A DNA stretch of 64,000 bases from Mercenaria mercenaria (taxonomy: Eukaryota; Mollusca; Bivalvia; Venerida; Veneridae). The position numbers were made by a program, and so were the translations under genes. Under the pieces are notes generated by a model, which saw nothing but the letters and a program-made list of their open reading frames with translations, ran no database searches and was not told where the DNA came from. The DNA is taken from positions 81,895,501 to 81,959,500 of the forward strand of contig NC_069364.1 of the NCBI RefSeq assembly GCF_021730395.1, written 5' to 3'. Positions 36,180-48,059 of this stretch are shown piece after piece (within the stretch, counting starts at the first letter, position 1; every line of letters begins with the position of its first letter).

Positions 36180-37140
36180 TAAGGTCACACGTGCTTGTGG
36201 AATGGAAAATTACCGGCATGACGTTTTGATATCTTTACGATTCGCGGGTAAATTCCAGTCAATCCGGGTAGCGACTGAACCATCTCAAAGTTTGTTGACG
36301 TTTTGTAGATGTAATTTCTGAATTTTGGTAAAGTAAGGACGTAAAAAAACCACTCGCCCGATCGTCCGAGTACACAGCGAGGTCCACTCGTCCTACTCAG
36401 ACTTAACTCGCCAATGCGAGCAGGCGAGTGGATAATGCCGATAAATGTGCGGCAAAACACGATATTTTGCACGCGTTAAACTCCCTTCCTGTGAAATTAC
36501 GTCCAGGTGAATACACTAATTTTATTTTCTTTGGGGCTGTAAACAGCCGACCGGCGGAAAAAATAAAATAAAACTCGGGAAAATGAATTTTAATTTTATT
36601 CCACTTTTGCAATATTTAGGACCGGCGCTCCCGTAAAACGAAAAATAAAAAAACTCTGGCCTTTCTGTATACCGCTAATTATAACAAGTGACACAAATAC
36701 GATAATAGGCTGCTCTTCTATGCATTGTTTATCAATTAACTTTTACACATTGATCAATAAATACCTTTGGCAATGACGGACATTATTGTACCAAATACAA
36801 ACCGCGAGAAGTCCCCGTGTCAGTCGGCGCGTGGCATGACTGACATCTGCCAGAAGCTGATTAATATACCAAGCTCCGCCTACTGCCATACTTCCGCTTA
36901 TGGCGGCAAACAATATTCGAATTCATCCGGATTTTGATTGACAAGGGGCAGCTCTTTCGAACTCGAGACGCATAAAAGAAAATTTCCTCGGGTGAAGCTG
37001 ACACACAGGAAATTTTTTGTGCGGGTCAAATACGAGTTTTTCTCGATAAGTGCGAGTGAAAACCCAGAACCTTGGGTCTACCGAACGCCCTGCCGATTTC
37101 CTGATATACTACAAAAATACATGCAAAAAGTTGTTTAGAA
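36180..37140. other. CpG-rich stretch within the 9.17-kb element
   Basis: CG dinucleotides are clearly denser than in the AT-rich flanks (for example around 36350-36420, 36480-36640 and 36800-36960, with AGCTCCGCC and GTCAGTCGGCGCG). Open frames across it match nothing I know. It could be a promoter or captured host segment; that is inference. Confidence 0.45.
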
Positions 37141-40100
37141 AATTCCACATGGACAAATCGTGGTACATAGTTTTATCTGTGCAATACTGCAGACTATTTA
37201 ACCGAGTTTTAGATTTGTAAAGTAATTATTTTCTCGATCGTAAAACATCTGGGATAGATAAATTCTTGGATATCATTCTGTCATAATTTCTCAAACAATT
37301 TTGCAAACAAATAATAATTTTAGTTTCGATCTTTTGTCGTTGCATAATCTTTTTAATCTGCCCCGAGGATAAAACTGCAGTGACACTGCACAAGTCACTT
37401 GGAAAGAGCACAATAAACGTCAAAAATATTAGACAAACAAAATTTCTTACCTGAAAATTTATTTATAAAAGTTAAACATCCTTTCAATGCAATGACTAAA
37501 ACCAGCGAAAGATATCCATAATGTTTACATTTCTAGATTTTCCTATTTGCGTGAAATTAAATTTGCATGGGTCCACTTTTTCCTATTTTTCAAAACCCAG
37601 ACTTTAGAAACATAGTTATTATTACTGAAACTTTCTGTGACTTAAATAATGTAACTGAAATTCATGCAAATTTTTGACACCTGCCATCAGAAACTGGGTT
37701 TTAATCTGTTTGACAACTGTTTCTTTTAATGTGTGCCGACAGTAGCAGATCAAAGAAGACACTAGCAGATCAAAGAAGACGTGTATTATGTGTGATGTCA
37801 TAGTGATGTCACTGCTATTGACATGTATTTAATTCAAGAAGTGACTGTGAAATAATTTTATGGGTTTTTGTGTTTTGACTTTGAGTGCATTAGCACTGGA
37901 AGCTTGATTTATGTTTTGCTTATATGGAATTAACCTAGCTTTTTTTAATTGTATTCATATTCAGATTAGACTTTTCTTGGTTAAGGCAATCATTGCAGTT
38001 TAATCACATTAGATTCACAAGGATAAGAAATTAGGTTTACATTGATAAGTATATTTAGTTCCATTTTCAACTTGCATGTCATGGCGCTATTAAAAATCTT
38101 TCCGCGTTTCCCTAAAATCACTCCACCTCTCCCTAAAATCTCTCCACTTCTCCATAATCTTAGCTGAGGAGGAAATGACTTCTCCCTAAAATATCAACAT
38201 AGCTTAAGCCCTGAGTAAACAATGTAAAACAATTAAGTATTGTCTTAAAATTACATGATACATATGCTTTGAAGGAGTGCGGTGCTAGTAATCAGACTCA
38301 GGTCTACAAGGTATTAAAATATCGAAGATTTTGCTATGTACTTCAATGCTGAATCCTAAGGAATGTAATGTTTTTTTATTACCCTATCCAGTGCAAGGAC
38401 ATTCAAAAGGTCTGGCCAATTATTTTTGTTTAATATATTGATAATCTTAAATTTCTAAGTTCAGCTCTGTTTCTGACTGGTGTCAGGCTATCTGTTGTTT
38501 TTATTGTTATTAAAAAGGTGATATTACTAGTAATATTAGTAAATTAGTATTCATACTATGTGAAAACTACCACCCTTGCAGATATGTTACAATCAAGTTA
38601 GCATTCTACAGAGAAGTGTTAGTACCCAGAAGGTGTATAAACCAGAGGGTTAAAAAGAAAATGCAGGTGTTGTACAATTAGCATACAAAAAAAAAAAACC
38701 GAAAAAAAAAAAATCCCTACCTACCTACTCACACTAAAAATTCTGGGTCGCGTTACTGCAAACAAACAATTCTTTAAGGATGGCCTGATTTAGGATTACA
38801 GACTTAAACAATAGTGTTTTTTTTTTACAAATCTAAATGGATCTATAATGTTACACCTGTAACTTGCGTGGGAGGTCGGTCCCGCGCTAATAGCAAAGTT
38901 TTCATTTGGCAAAAGCTACATTTTTAGCCTGAAATCACAAAACAATGATAAAGTTAACATTGTTTATGAAAGATATCCAAGTTATCCGTATTATTTCCAG
39001 ATTTTTTTTTACTAGCGCAGGGCAAACACATCTTGCACAGATAACAAATGTAATATTTCGTTCTCGTTATGACCGCAATCAGGCTTCTCTCTACTTTTTT
39101 TCTACTCCGAAAACATTTTTTATGAAGATACATAAATAGCATCCTTTAGAATTGAAATATGTTTGAAATATCGGCGTAAGTTCAGAATTTGCTATTAACG
39201 CAGGAACAACATCCCGCGCAGGCTACGATGAAACATTATATTCAGATTTTCAAAAACTACATTTTTAGGTTGTAATCGAAAAACGAAGTAAAAGTTAAAA
39301 TGGTTTATAAAAGATATTCAAGTTATTGGAGTAATTTTCAGAGTTCTATTAACGCAGGACACACATCTTGCGCACCTACAAAATGTAAAATTTCGTTCAC
39401 ATTTTGACGAAACTTATTAGTTATTCTATCTGTCTCACTATAAAACATTAAAAAATGATATAAGTATAAAAGATCTGTAAGAATCGTCTTTTAATTCTGC
39501 TTATTTTTGTTTTATTTTTAATCTTGGCAATGCCAAGAGATATGCGTTGGTAAAAAAGAATTGCGCTTTTTCAATATGATGAAAAAAAGCGATATGGTGA
39601 ATTGTGGTAAGTGTGTAGCAATTCATTCTTTTATGTAAGTCTTCTTTATGTTCTATATCCGGTATAAAATGACTGCGTGTGATTGAACGAAATAAAATAC
39701 TTTAGTTATGAAAAGAATAGAGAGGACGATGTGGCTATCCGAAGGAAATCACACCTTCACGCATGTTTGAGTTTTATTGCATATTGTATCATACTGCAGA
39801 TATTGAAACCTGGTGACCGACTTCCATGAATTTACTGATGTTGAAATAAATTTATGACACATTTTTAAAACCAAGATTTGCAATATCAGTCTGTAATTGT
39901 TAAACAATGTAAAAGTTAGCACGGTTTATGGCAGTTATTCATATTATCAGAGTGATTTCCGAATTTTCTATTAGCGCAGGATACATCTTGCACAGCAACA
40001 AAAATTCGTTCACGTTCTAGCGAAAATTACTCTTTTGTACTGCAAAACATTAAAAAATATCAGTACGATCTGTAAGAAATGATCAATATATATTTGAAAT

Positions 40101-40690
40101 ATCGGTGTCATTTCAGGATTTGATATTAGCGCTGGATCGACATCACGCACAGGCTACGGCGTTTAAAAGTTAAAAAAAAAAATTTAAAAAAACTTGTGTT
40201 ATTAAATATACTTTGGATATTTTGTATCATTTTAAAGTTTTTTAACACCTATGACAAATGGCTCTTAATACCGTCATCAACAGAAATTTTTAGTCCATAA
40301 ACTACCAGGGACGCGAGCATCTTATTGAAATTACCGCATAAATACGCTCATTTACTTTAAAAAAATGTTTTTCTTGTTCTTTACAAATTAAGCACAGTCA
40401 GTTCACACCTTTACGCGTGCCTGATCACCGTCAGTTTTAAAATTAAACAGTTTTATATAAGCCTACAAGTCTAACCCTCTAATGATATTTAATTTTATCG
40501 GGAGATATCATCCATATGTTTAAAGCGCAGACTCATTTACCAAACGCGCAAGACAGTTACCCTGCGCATATAAGAAATATATAAGGTTGCCTGATTTACA
40601 AATCGTTGCGCAGATAACAAATTGGTTATTTGCGCTGCGCGATTTACCAAATGCGCAGATTGGCTATGTGCGCGTAACATATATATTATC

Positions 40691-42091
40691 TAGATTCCTT
40701 AAAAAACTTTCAAACTATGGCAGTTAAAAAAATTCAGAGGTTTAAATCGCGTGTACTACATATTGGAAAATGGCCGATACAGGTAAACACATAACTACAC
40801 GAAGCGTTTTCATTGGTCACGCCTCCGACCGCCATTACATGAAGACGATTGAAATGTTAGAGGTTTAAATTTTTTTCAACAGAAATTCTTGATAAATATG
40901 TCCTGTTCTTATGTTTTTTATTTACTATTTATGATTTAAAACAACAGGTAAGTTGTTAGGGCTAAAGAAAAATTGTGACTACTGATAAATCGTAATTTCA
41001 ATCGACGACAGTTTCCACCACAGTTTTGATTGTTTCTGGTTGAGACCTCTAGGTAGACAACGTAAAATATTAAAATGTAAAATCGGTCTACCCAAGGTCT
41101 CATTATTTAGACTAGGGTAATGTATCCCAATACTGTCACAAACACTGACAAAGGACTTGAGCAGAATGAGCCAACAACAGTTGATTCACAATAATAAGAT
41201 TCTATTTACAGGTTTGCATTACAGTAAGCAGTTACTGATTGTAGGGCGTTGCAATGACCTTGACACCTAATGTCATCAAATTTATGCTTATAAAAGTGGA
41301 TATAGTTTTTTATGTCAAATCTTGCATGGATTAATTTATATTAAATGTATTTTTACTTATCTTGATACTAATAATAACATTCGTAATTGGGTATTAAAGT
41401 TGCAAATTATTTTGTTATCCAAAATGGGAATAAATTAACCACTTTCAGAAATTGTTTCTTTTTCCACAAATATGTATAAGCCAATACTGCAAAGTGAACT
41501 TTAAGAAGAATAAAAGTGCCCAATGTAGTATCAATTTTACAGTGTTCCCACTGGCATTTAAGGTTAGGGGTGAAAACTGAGTTTTTCTTGCACTTTTGCA
41601 CCCCCTCACTAAGAGATATATAACAGCTGTCTCCAAAACTGGGGGAGCAAAGGACCATTCTAGGGGTGAAAAACACCCATTTGGGGGTTTATGGGAATAC
41701 TGAATTGTAGGCTTGTGAGATCGTATAATGTTTATTATCATAACAACGTCATTTTCTTTTGTCTGCAGTGATGACTTGATATATATTAGGAAATTAGGCC
41801 AAAATTAAAATTAGGTTGGTTTGCTGTCTCCCGACTGACCCGCAAAAAAACACTGCACTCCGAATTTTTTTATTGGCCCACTGAGCAGAACATTTTTTTA
41901 TAAGTTCCGATCAGCTGCAGAACATTAACCCAAACTGCATTCACATGACTGAGCAGCACTTTCAATTAACTCCCGAACGTCTATCACTTTCAATTAACCC
42001 CTGAATTTCTATCACTGGCCAGTAATTACATGTACATCAGCCAGTGTGTTTGCATCACAAGGTGTGAAAAATATATTAGATGACTGATGAT
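40691..42091. other. Spacer between the two transposon blocks
   Basis: No gene recognised. 41560-41700 has an inverted/direct pattern of AGGGGTGAAAA, CCCATTTGGGGG type. Confidence 0.5.
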
Positions 42092-42515
42092 CAAGGTTTC
42101 CGCTGCTATTCGCCAATTCCTTTTTTGGCGAAAAAAAATAAAATTGGCAAAAAAAATTTCCACAGTTAACAATTTTAAATTTTCGTAAAATAAACATTTG
42201 TTTTACTTACTACCGGAAACAACCTTATAGTACAATAGAAACGTGCCGACTATCACCGATCAATAATTATACACAGCGTGTCACGGATAATCCGATATTT
42301 AGCAATACACGATGACAATACACCAACGAAGACAATACATTGTGTCGATACCGAATTACACCTCTGGGCATAATTTAAAACTTCGCGGAGTCACGAGAGT
42401 GTTCCTCCACGCAAGAACGATTATCAGTCAATCTGATTCGCCAAATTCAGACCCGCCTACTATTACGAAAGCAAATGAAATGAAATATTTGCTGAGCGCT
42501 TCCCGGGTGAAATAG

Positions 42516-42905
42516 TTCCAGGGTTTACCATGGAATTCCATGGGAAAAAAAAGCCTGGAGTATTCGGACTAAGTTTCCAGCCTTTTCCAGCCTAACCAAA
42601 TTATCAATGTGGAAAATTTGAAAAAGCCAAGGCTGGAATATGTACCATGATATACCAGCATCCCTGGAAAATATACCATGGTAAAATCTGGAACATCTTT
42701 CAGGCTGCCAGGAATAAAATTCCTGTTTTTCCATGAACCTGGAGTATTCGGACCATTTTTAACCAAAGTCTGGAAAAGCCTGGAACATTTTCCAGCATAG
42801 CCTGGATTAGGCTGGAAAATGTTCCAGGTTTTACCATGGTAAAGTTTCCAGGGAATGCTGGAAAATGAGCCTGGTATAACCTGGAAAATATTCCAGCCTA
42901 GTTCT
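42516..42905. repeat. CCTGGAA/TTCCAGG palindrome-dense block, left
   Basis: Words CCATGG, TTCCAGG, CCTGGAA and GCTGGAAAA recur about every 10-25 bp in both orientations (for example TACCATGGAATTCCATGG at 42526). Self-complementary over many registers. A similar block lies at 46985-47310. Confidence 0.8.
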
Positions 42906-43289
42906 AAGGGCCCTGAAATAGCAAAAAGTTATACCCCATATAATTATATCCTAAATGAAAATGCTGTGTGCAGCAGGTTGTAGGTTTGATTCACGGTCTT
43001 GGACAAAGGATGATCACAAATGAGCTCCCCTAAGCAGTGCATGTCCATAGGTGAGGCTCAAATTAAAAACTAAAAATTTCATCTAGGACTTCTTAACTTT
43101 ATAAAACACACAAATAATCATTTACAAGTTACACATATAAAAGAACAAGGTGCTGAAGTATTGCAAGGCAATACATAGTCCCCTACAGGTTTCTGTGCCA
43201 CTGATTTTGGATGCAGTGTAATTGTAGTTGTATCTACCCGTCAAGATTGTTCACTTGTGAAAGTCTGAAGAAAATCCTTTCAGTAATGT

Positions 43290-43770
43290 TGCGCCCTCGT
43301 GATATAATTCCTTCGCATCAGAACTCCAAACAATGATTTATTCAGCGACAAATCACTGAATGAGATATATTATTTCTTAATTCTAACACGATCCGATTCA
43401 TTTTCCTATGAAACAAAGAAGGAAGAAAGCAGTGAATTATCATACAACAAATCACTGTTCTGACGTCACAATTATTACGTCACGGCGTCAAGCGGCATAG
43501 CGGCGCGCTGGAAAAGAAACCGATTGAAAACGGGCAAATATTTAATGCATGTCATCAAGGATGTACTTTAAAATCCTTTATAACGTGTTAGAATCGAAAT
43601 AATATATCTCATTTAGTGATTTGCTCTTGAATAAATCATTGCTTGTCGTTCAGATGCGTATTATTATATCACTCGGGCTACGCCCTCGTGATATAATTCC
43701 TTCGCATCTGAATTCCAAGCAATGATTTATTCAACGACAAATCACTGGATGAGATATATTATTTCATAAA
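43290..43770. repeat. Inverted repeat with three ~95-bp arms (CCCTCGTGATATAAT family)
   Basis: Arm 1 (about 43302-43400), arm 2 inverted (about 43585-43677) and arm 3 (about 43681-43770, same direction as arm 1) share CTCGTGATATAATTCCTTCG, AATGATTTATTCA and GAGATATATTATTTC. Arms 1 and 2 look like the ends of a ~380-bp MITE; arm 3 abuts it and may be half of a second insertion. The centre has TGACGTCAC (43461) and ACGTCAC (43477), cAMP-response-like words. Confidence 0.8.
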
Positions 43771-46365
43771 TAATTTTCGCAATTACATCTTCAGTACAGT
43801 GTAAAATATGTCATTATTTTCAGCTTAATGTCACTGCTGGTCCAGAAATTTTTTGTCAGTGTTTGCCACCACCAATGTAGATTGCCACAGTTTTTCACTA
43901 ACCACCACAAAGCCGTCATTTGCCACCATTTGCTCCACTGCTATGACCTGTTGAAATAATGAATCACTAGATATTAAACCATTAAAGCAGTTCTTCATTT
44001 AAGTATTGTCCATAGATCATAGTTTCAAAATAAAATTAATATCTTACATGGTATTCAAAGTTAGTGCATCTTTATGATACAGGCAACACTGAAGATTTAA
44101 GCAAGTAATAACATTACTTGTTGCATTTTCACGAAGCTTTATTTCTCAATTTGATTTCAAATGTTGGTAGAATAACGTTCCAATGAAGGCAGACAGATAT
44201 TTTCAATGTTTTGGGTTAGTGATTAATAGGTTGGGCTTATGCATTGCTCTTATTGTATAAATAGTAACAAGTTTTATTTCTACCAGTTACCTGCACTGAC
44301 ATCCCAAGGTGTGTTGACTGCCAAGTGATTACTTAATTTGGTACCTTTTAACTATTATATATAATAATATTGGTCTGGACTTGATACAAGGGGAGTAACT
44401 ACAAAACCTCCTATGGGTCCTGCTGGAAATTGGTTGATATATTCAGTCATGTTTGGGGAAAATTGTCAGTTGACCTAGAACTATGGTAGTGTGTGTGTAC
44501 TGGTATATATAATGCCAGTATACTTACATGTCTTTGAACTGTTGGATGGAGCCAAGTTTGAACACAATACATTGGGTCACTAAACATGTCTCAATTCATT
44601 CATGTGTGCTGATACTTTATATGTGTATACACATATGATGCTATACCTGAAAAATAGATTTAATTTAACACTTAGATGTCCATAATTTTTTCATAGTTTA
44701 TTATTTGGTATATATAAATTATAATGATTTAAAATTGAAACTGTACATTACATTGTGATGAATAATGAGGCCAAAAATGTCTCTGATTCATTCATCAGTT
44801 GACAGTACTGTTTATACTTTTTTTTGCTTCATAGTAGTTGGAGAAGTTATTTATATATTATGTAATTTAGCATGTAACAATACGTAAAAGCTGTTAACTG
44901 CTCATTAAACAAATTTTGCATAAGATTATGTAAAACAATTTTTAAATTTTGCCACACATTTAAAATTACAAATTATGAATAATATATGCATTATTCACTG
45001 CACCTCATAATAAAAAAAAGTTACTTGAAAGTAAATAAGATATGCATTACAAATTTTGTAATAAAAATGATGTGCTACATTTTCGATATAATGTTCTGCT
45101 GTTTCAATAAAGGGTTTAATGATCTATAATAATAACTAAATTATCCATAAACATTTCTTCCTGTTAAAAAATAATTTTCATATAATAACAGGTTAAAAAC
45201 ATTGATTTAAACCAAATATTCCCTGAATATACTGTGTAATTTTGTAGTCAGCAGACTGGTAGCATTGTTTACTCAGTAGTGCCACCTGTGGAGATAACTC
45301 TACTGGCCTAATTTTTATTTTGCTCCATTTGATATTTTCATTTAAAATGAATATCCAATTTTCCTTCTTATAAATTAAAAGCGTGATAAATTAGAAATTG
45401 CTGCTGCATAATAGTTGCAGTGGAACAAAATGACATGAAGTTAAAATCATTTGTTGCATTACAGGTGAAAACTAAACCACCTGCTTCCTGTTAGAATCCA
45501 TTGTTCTAGTTTTGACATTGTTAAAGGTAATCTAGATTACTGTTTGAAAATAAATAAATTTTATGAACTCACCTGGTGCATTCTGTTAATTATTGTTAAC
45601 TTCCAAGATGAAATAAGCTGCACATAGTAAAATATTTAGGGAAACACTCTCCCAAATATTTACTCTATTCTGCTCTGTCAAAGAACTTCCTGTGTAGATT
45701 TGAAATTTTGATATTCTTGGGCAAATGTGCCATTTACAGTCAGCTATTAATGAAGGTAATGATACATCTATGATGTTAAAATATTTTTGTACTAGAGGAA
45801 GATATTATTCCATTCAATTACATGCTCATAAATTTTGAAGATTACTCTGATATAAAACAGAAAAAACTATGGATTACTTTTTGTGGTACATGTACAGCCC
45901 CCAGAAGTAGTTCCTTGACTTTATTTCCATTGGTTGATCTCTTGTTATGAGTTTCTAAATATAAAGCATGTGCCAAATCTTATCAGTCTGCATGAGATAA
46001 TCTCCTGTAGTGAGACAAGCAATATACATACACTGTAGCAGATTAATAGACCCAAATGATTTATCACTTATCTAGGAATCCCTTTGACAATAACTTTTAA
46101 TGAATTGGTGAAAAGAATTGTACTATTTCATGCAATTACTGTTGCTGCTGTTGTTTTCTAGGAGAAAAAAAGCATAGTATTTCAATAAATTTTAATATTA
46201 GTTTAAAATTTCAAGGATGTGATTTTTCCTTTTTCAGCTGATTTCCTCTTTCTGGAAAGAAAAAATTGAAAAAAAAAATTGTCAGATTATGTATAACTAA
46301 CACCATCCTCTAAAAATGGCAGCTTTGCTACTGAGTGAAAGTTATGAGAATATCACCTGTATATT

Positions 46366-46366
46366 A

Positions 46367-46401
<35 letters not shown>
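46366..46401. repeat. AT dinucleotide microsatellite
   Basis: Uninterrupted run of about 15 TA units with AT-rich flanks. Confidence 0.9.
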
Positions 46402-46403
<2 letters not shown>

Positions 46404-46774
46404 CCATATGACCTATATACTTACATGTACACTTGTACAGTTTTCTCTGTATGATCAATTCAGACATTCTCAACATAAAGATATTTTTTTGTCATATTTT
46501 ATTGTCTTATTTATATTGTGCATGCTACAGACAAATGGTTTTGGTATTTAGTGTGACATGCCCTTATATAGACATATATAGAAAAAATAATTGTTTACCT
46601 GATATTTAGATTCTTTGTTTCATGTCATTTAATTTGAATACCATTATGTTAAAATAAAAATAAATCATCATCAAATAATGATTTTTATAGATTTTTTCCA
46701 TGTTTCTCAACTTAGAATTTGTTTACTGCTTCCCACCTTACAACTGGCATGAAATTTTCTAAGTCCAGCTTTAA

Positions 46775-46905
46775 CAGAAAAAGCTTGCGCAAGCTTGCAA
46801 CTAAAAAAGCTTGTGCAATCTTGCAAAGCTATTGCAAGCTTGCAGAATTCTGTATGATAATACACGCAAGCTTGCGTAAGCTTTCTGCAAGCTTGCAATA
46901 GTCAT
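46775..46905. repeat. GCAAGCTTGC palindrome cluster
   Basis: GCAAGCTTGC or one-base variants occur about eight times in 130 bp (for example AAGCTTGCGCAAGCTTGCAA at 46780). Each is its own reverse complement, so the block can fold in many ways. Frames are open on both strands only because the repeat lacks stops. Confidence 0.85.
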
Positions 46906-46984
46906 GATCAGCCTTTACTACCCTGGACTGAAAAAGAAGCATTTTAAATTTATTCCTCAGTTATTTTGATTAAAGAATAACTAA

Positions 46985-47310
46985 GTTCTTTCCATGGTGG
47001 TCTGTAAAATTTCAAAGTTTTTTCCATATTTTTCCAGCCTTAAAAATTACTAAGTTCCACTTTCCATGTTGCCCTGGAATCATTTCCAGAGGTTTCCAGC
47101 CTTTTACCTCTGTTGTCCAGCCTCTTTCCATCATAGCCCAGCCTATGCTGGAAAAGGATGGAAATAAAATTCCACATTACATGGAAATTATACCACATTT
47201 CATGTAACAGAATATGGAAAAGTCATCATTTACCAGGGATTTCCATGGATTACCATGTAATACCAGGTATTTCCAGCATCATTTCCAGGGTGAACCTGGA
47301 AAATGTACAG
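46985..47310. repeat. CCTGGAA/TTCCAGG palindrome-dense block, right
   Basis: Same vocabulary as 42516-42905 (TTTCCAGCC, CCTGGAA, ATGGAAAT, TACCATG), near the other end of the same unit. Confidence 0.75.
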
Positions 47311-48059
47311 CCGGGTTCGTCTAAAGCCCCACCCATTTTCTTGATTGCAAGTTATTTTTAATATCAAGCCAATTCGCGGAAGTAATCGATAATAATGAAA
47401 AGTCGAATATATTATAGATAAATTTGTGCGATCGTAAAGGTAAAATATTACTGTTAAATAAATCTACGCGCTCATAAATTTCAGTCGCGTATTTCAGCGC
47501 GTTCGTAAAATTTCAGTCGAAGAATTGAGATACAAATGAACTAAAGCAGTTCATTTGGTTCTTTTACGTGCCCAAAGTATAGCATTTATACACGGTCCCA
47601 TTCAGGGGCATCAAAATAAAGAGCTACTTGTACCTGTAGGTGGTATTTTTGCTATACATTTTATGTATGAAATGTCAAAGAAATTTAGATATATATATAA
47701 TGAAATTTAAGCCTTTCTGAAAAGCTTTTTATTTCAAAAGTCATCAAATAAAATAGAACACGCTTTTTTGGATAAATGATATTATATAAATTTTGAAATA
47801 AAAAGTTAGAAATTAAAGAGCTAAATGTTCATGTTTTAGAAACATCTTAGTAGTGAAAAATGACCATTAAAGGGAGATAATTCAAAATTAGAGTTATTTG
47901 TGGAATGTAGAAAATAAATTTAAAAAACTGAACTAATTGAGTGACATTATATTAATTCTAATTTTTCCGACATTATTGATCCTCTGCCGCGCGCATCTTT
48001 TTCTTTAAAAAATTTAAGTGGTGGAAAAAAAATTGTGCCCAGTGGAAACCCTGGATGAT

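Larger units (their letters stand above)
29612..38785. mobile_element. 9.17-kb element with 40-bp terminal inverted repeats
   Basis: 29612-29651 (GGCCATCCTTAAAAAATTG...) and 38746-38785 are reverse complements with one mismatch over 40 bp. It interrupts a monomer of the host element: ACTTTGA on the left and TGATTTA on the right reconstruct ACTTTGATTTA with a 3-bp TGA duplication. A second inverted pair lies inside (29870-29893 against 36632-36658). A 4-kb TTAA element is nested within. The rest is AT-rich, with A-runs and CCTACCTACCTAC near the right end, and a CpG-rich stretch at 36180-37140. No transposase recognised; 3-bp duplications occur in PIF/Harbinger and some CACTA-like groups, so class is open. 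Confidence 0.8.
27002..40690. mobile_element. Host element of the nest: long inverted-repeat arms, unclassified
   Basis: The left end (GATGTATATGTTGAGCGCA, then AACCAATCTGCGC, TTTACCAAACGCGCAGCGCA, TTACAAATCGTTTCGCAG) is matched in reverse complement by 40530-40690. Further in, 27295-27400 (CAGGTTTCAATAC, AACATGCGTGAAGGTGTGAT) matches 39745-39840, and the monomer sequence of 28450-29600 matches 38890-39080 and 39250-39410, again inverted. Removing nested insertions (27989-28433 and 29612-38785) leaves about 4 kb. No transposase recognised, so non-autonomous or decayed. Repeated GCGCA/TGCGC modules stud both arms. Target duplication not resolved. Confidence 0.7.
42092..48053. mobile_element. 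~6-kb hAT-like unit rich in short palindromes, no transposase seen
   Basis: The left end CAAGGTTTCCGCTG and the right end read inward CAGGGTTTCCACTG match in 12 of 14 positions; GATGAT flanks both ends (42086-42091 and 48054-48059). A GGGTTTCC-type end suits hAT, although an 8-bp duplication would be expected. The interior carries CCTGGAA/TTCCAGG arrays at both sides (42516-42905, 46985-47310), a GCAAGCTTGC array (46775-46905) and a three-arm inverted repeat (43290-43770). No coding frame with motifs, so non-autonomous or decayed. The alternative is several independent repeats that happen to lie between similar short ends. Confidence 0.55.

Noticed and set aside
27000-40690. Polinton or other virus-like element because of long inverted arms
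   Set aside because: No capsid, polymerase B, integrase or packaging genes; the structure resolves into nested plain DNA transposons.
46707-46901. Complementary open frames on both strands at 46.7-46.9 kb
   Set aside because: Produced by the GCAAGCTTGC palindromes, which read open in both directions.
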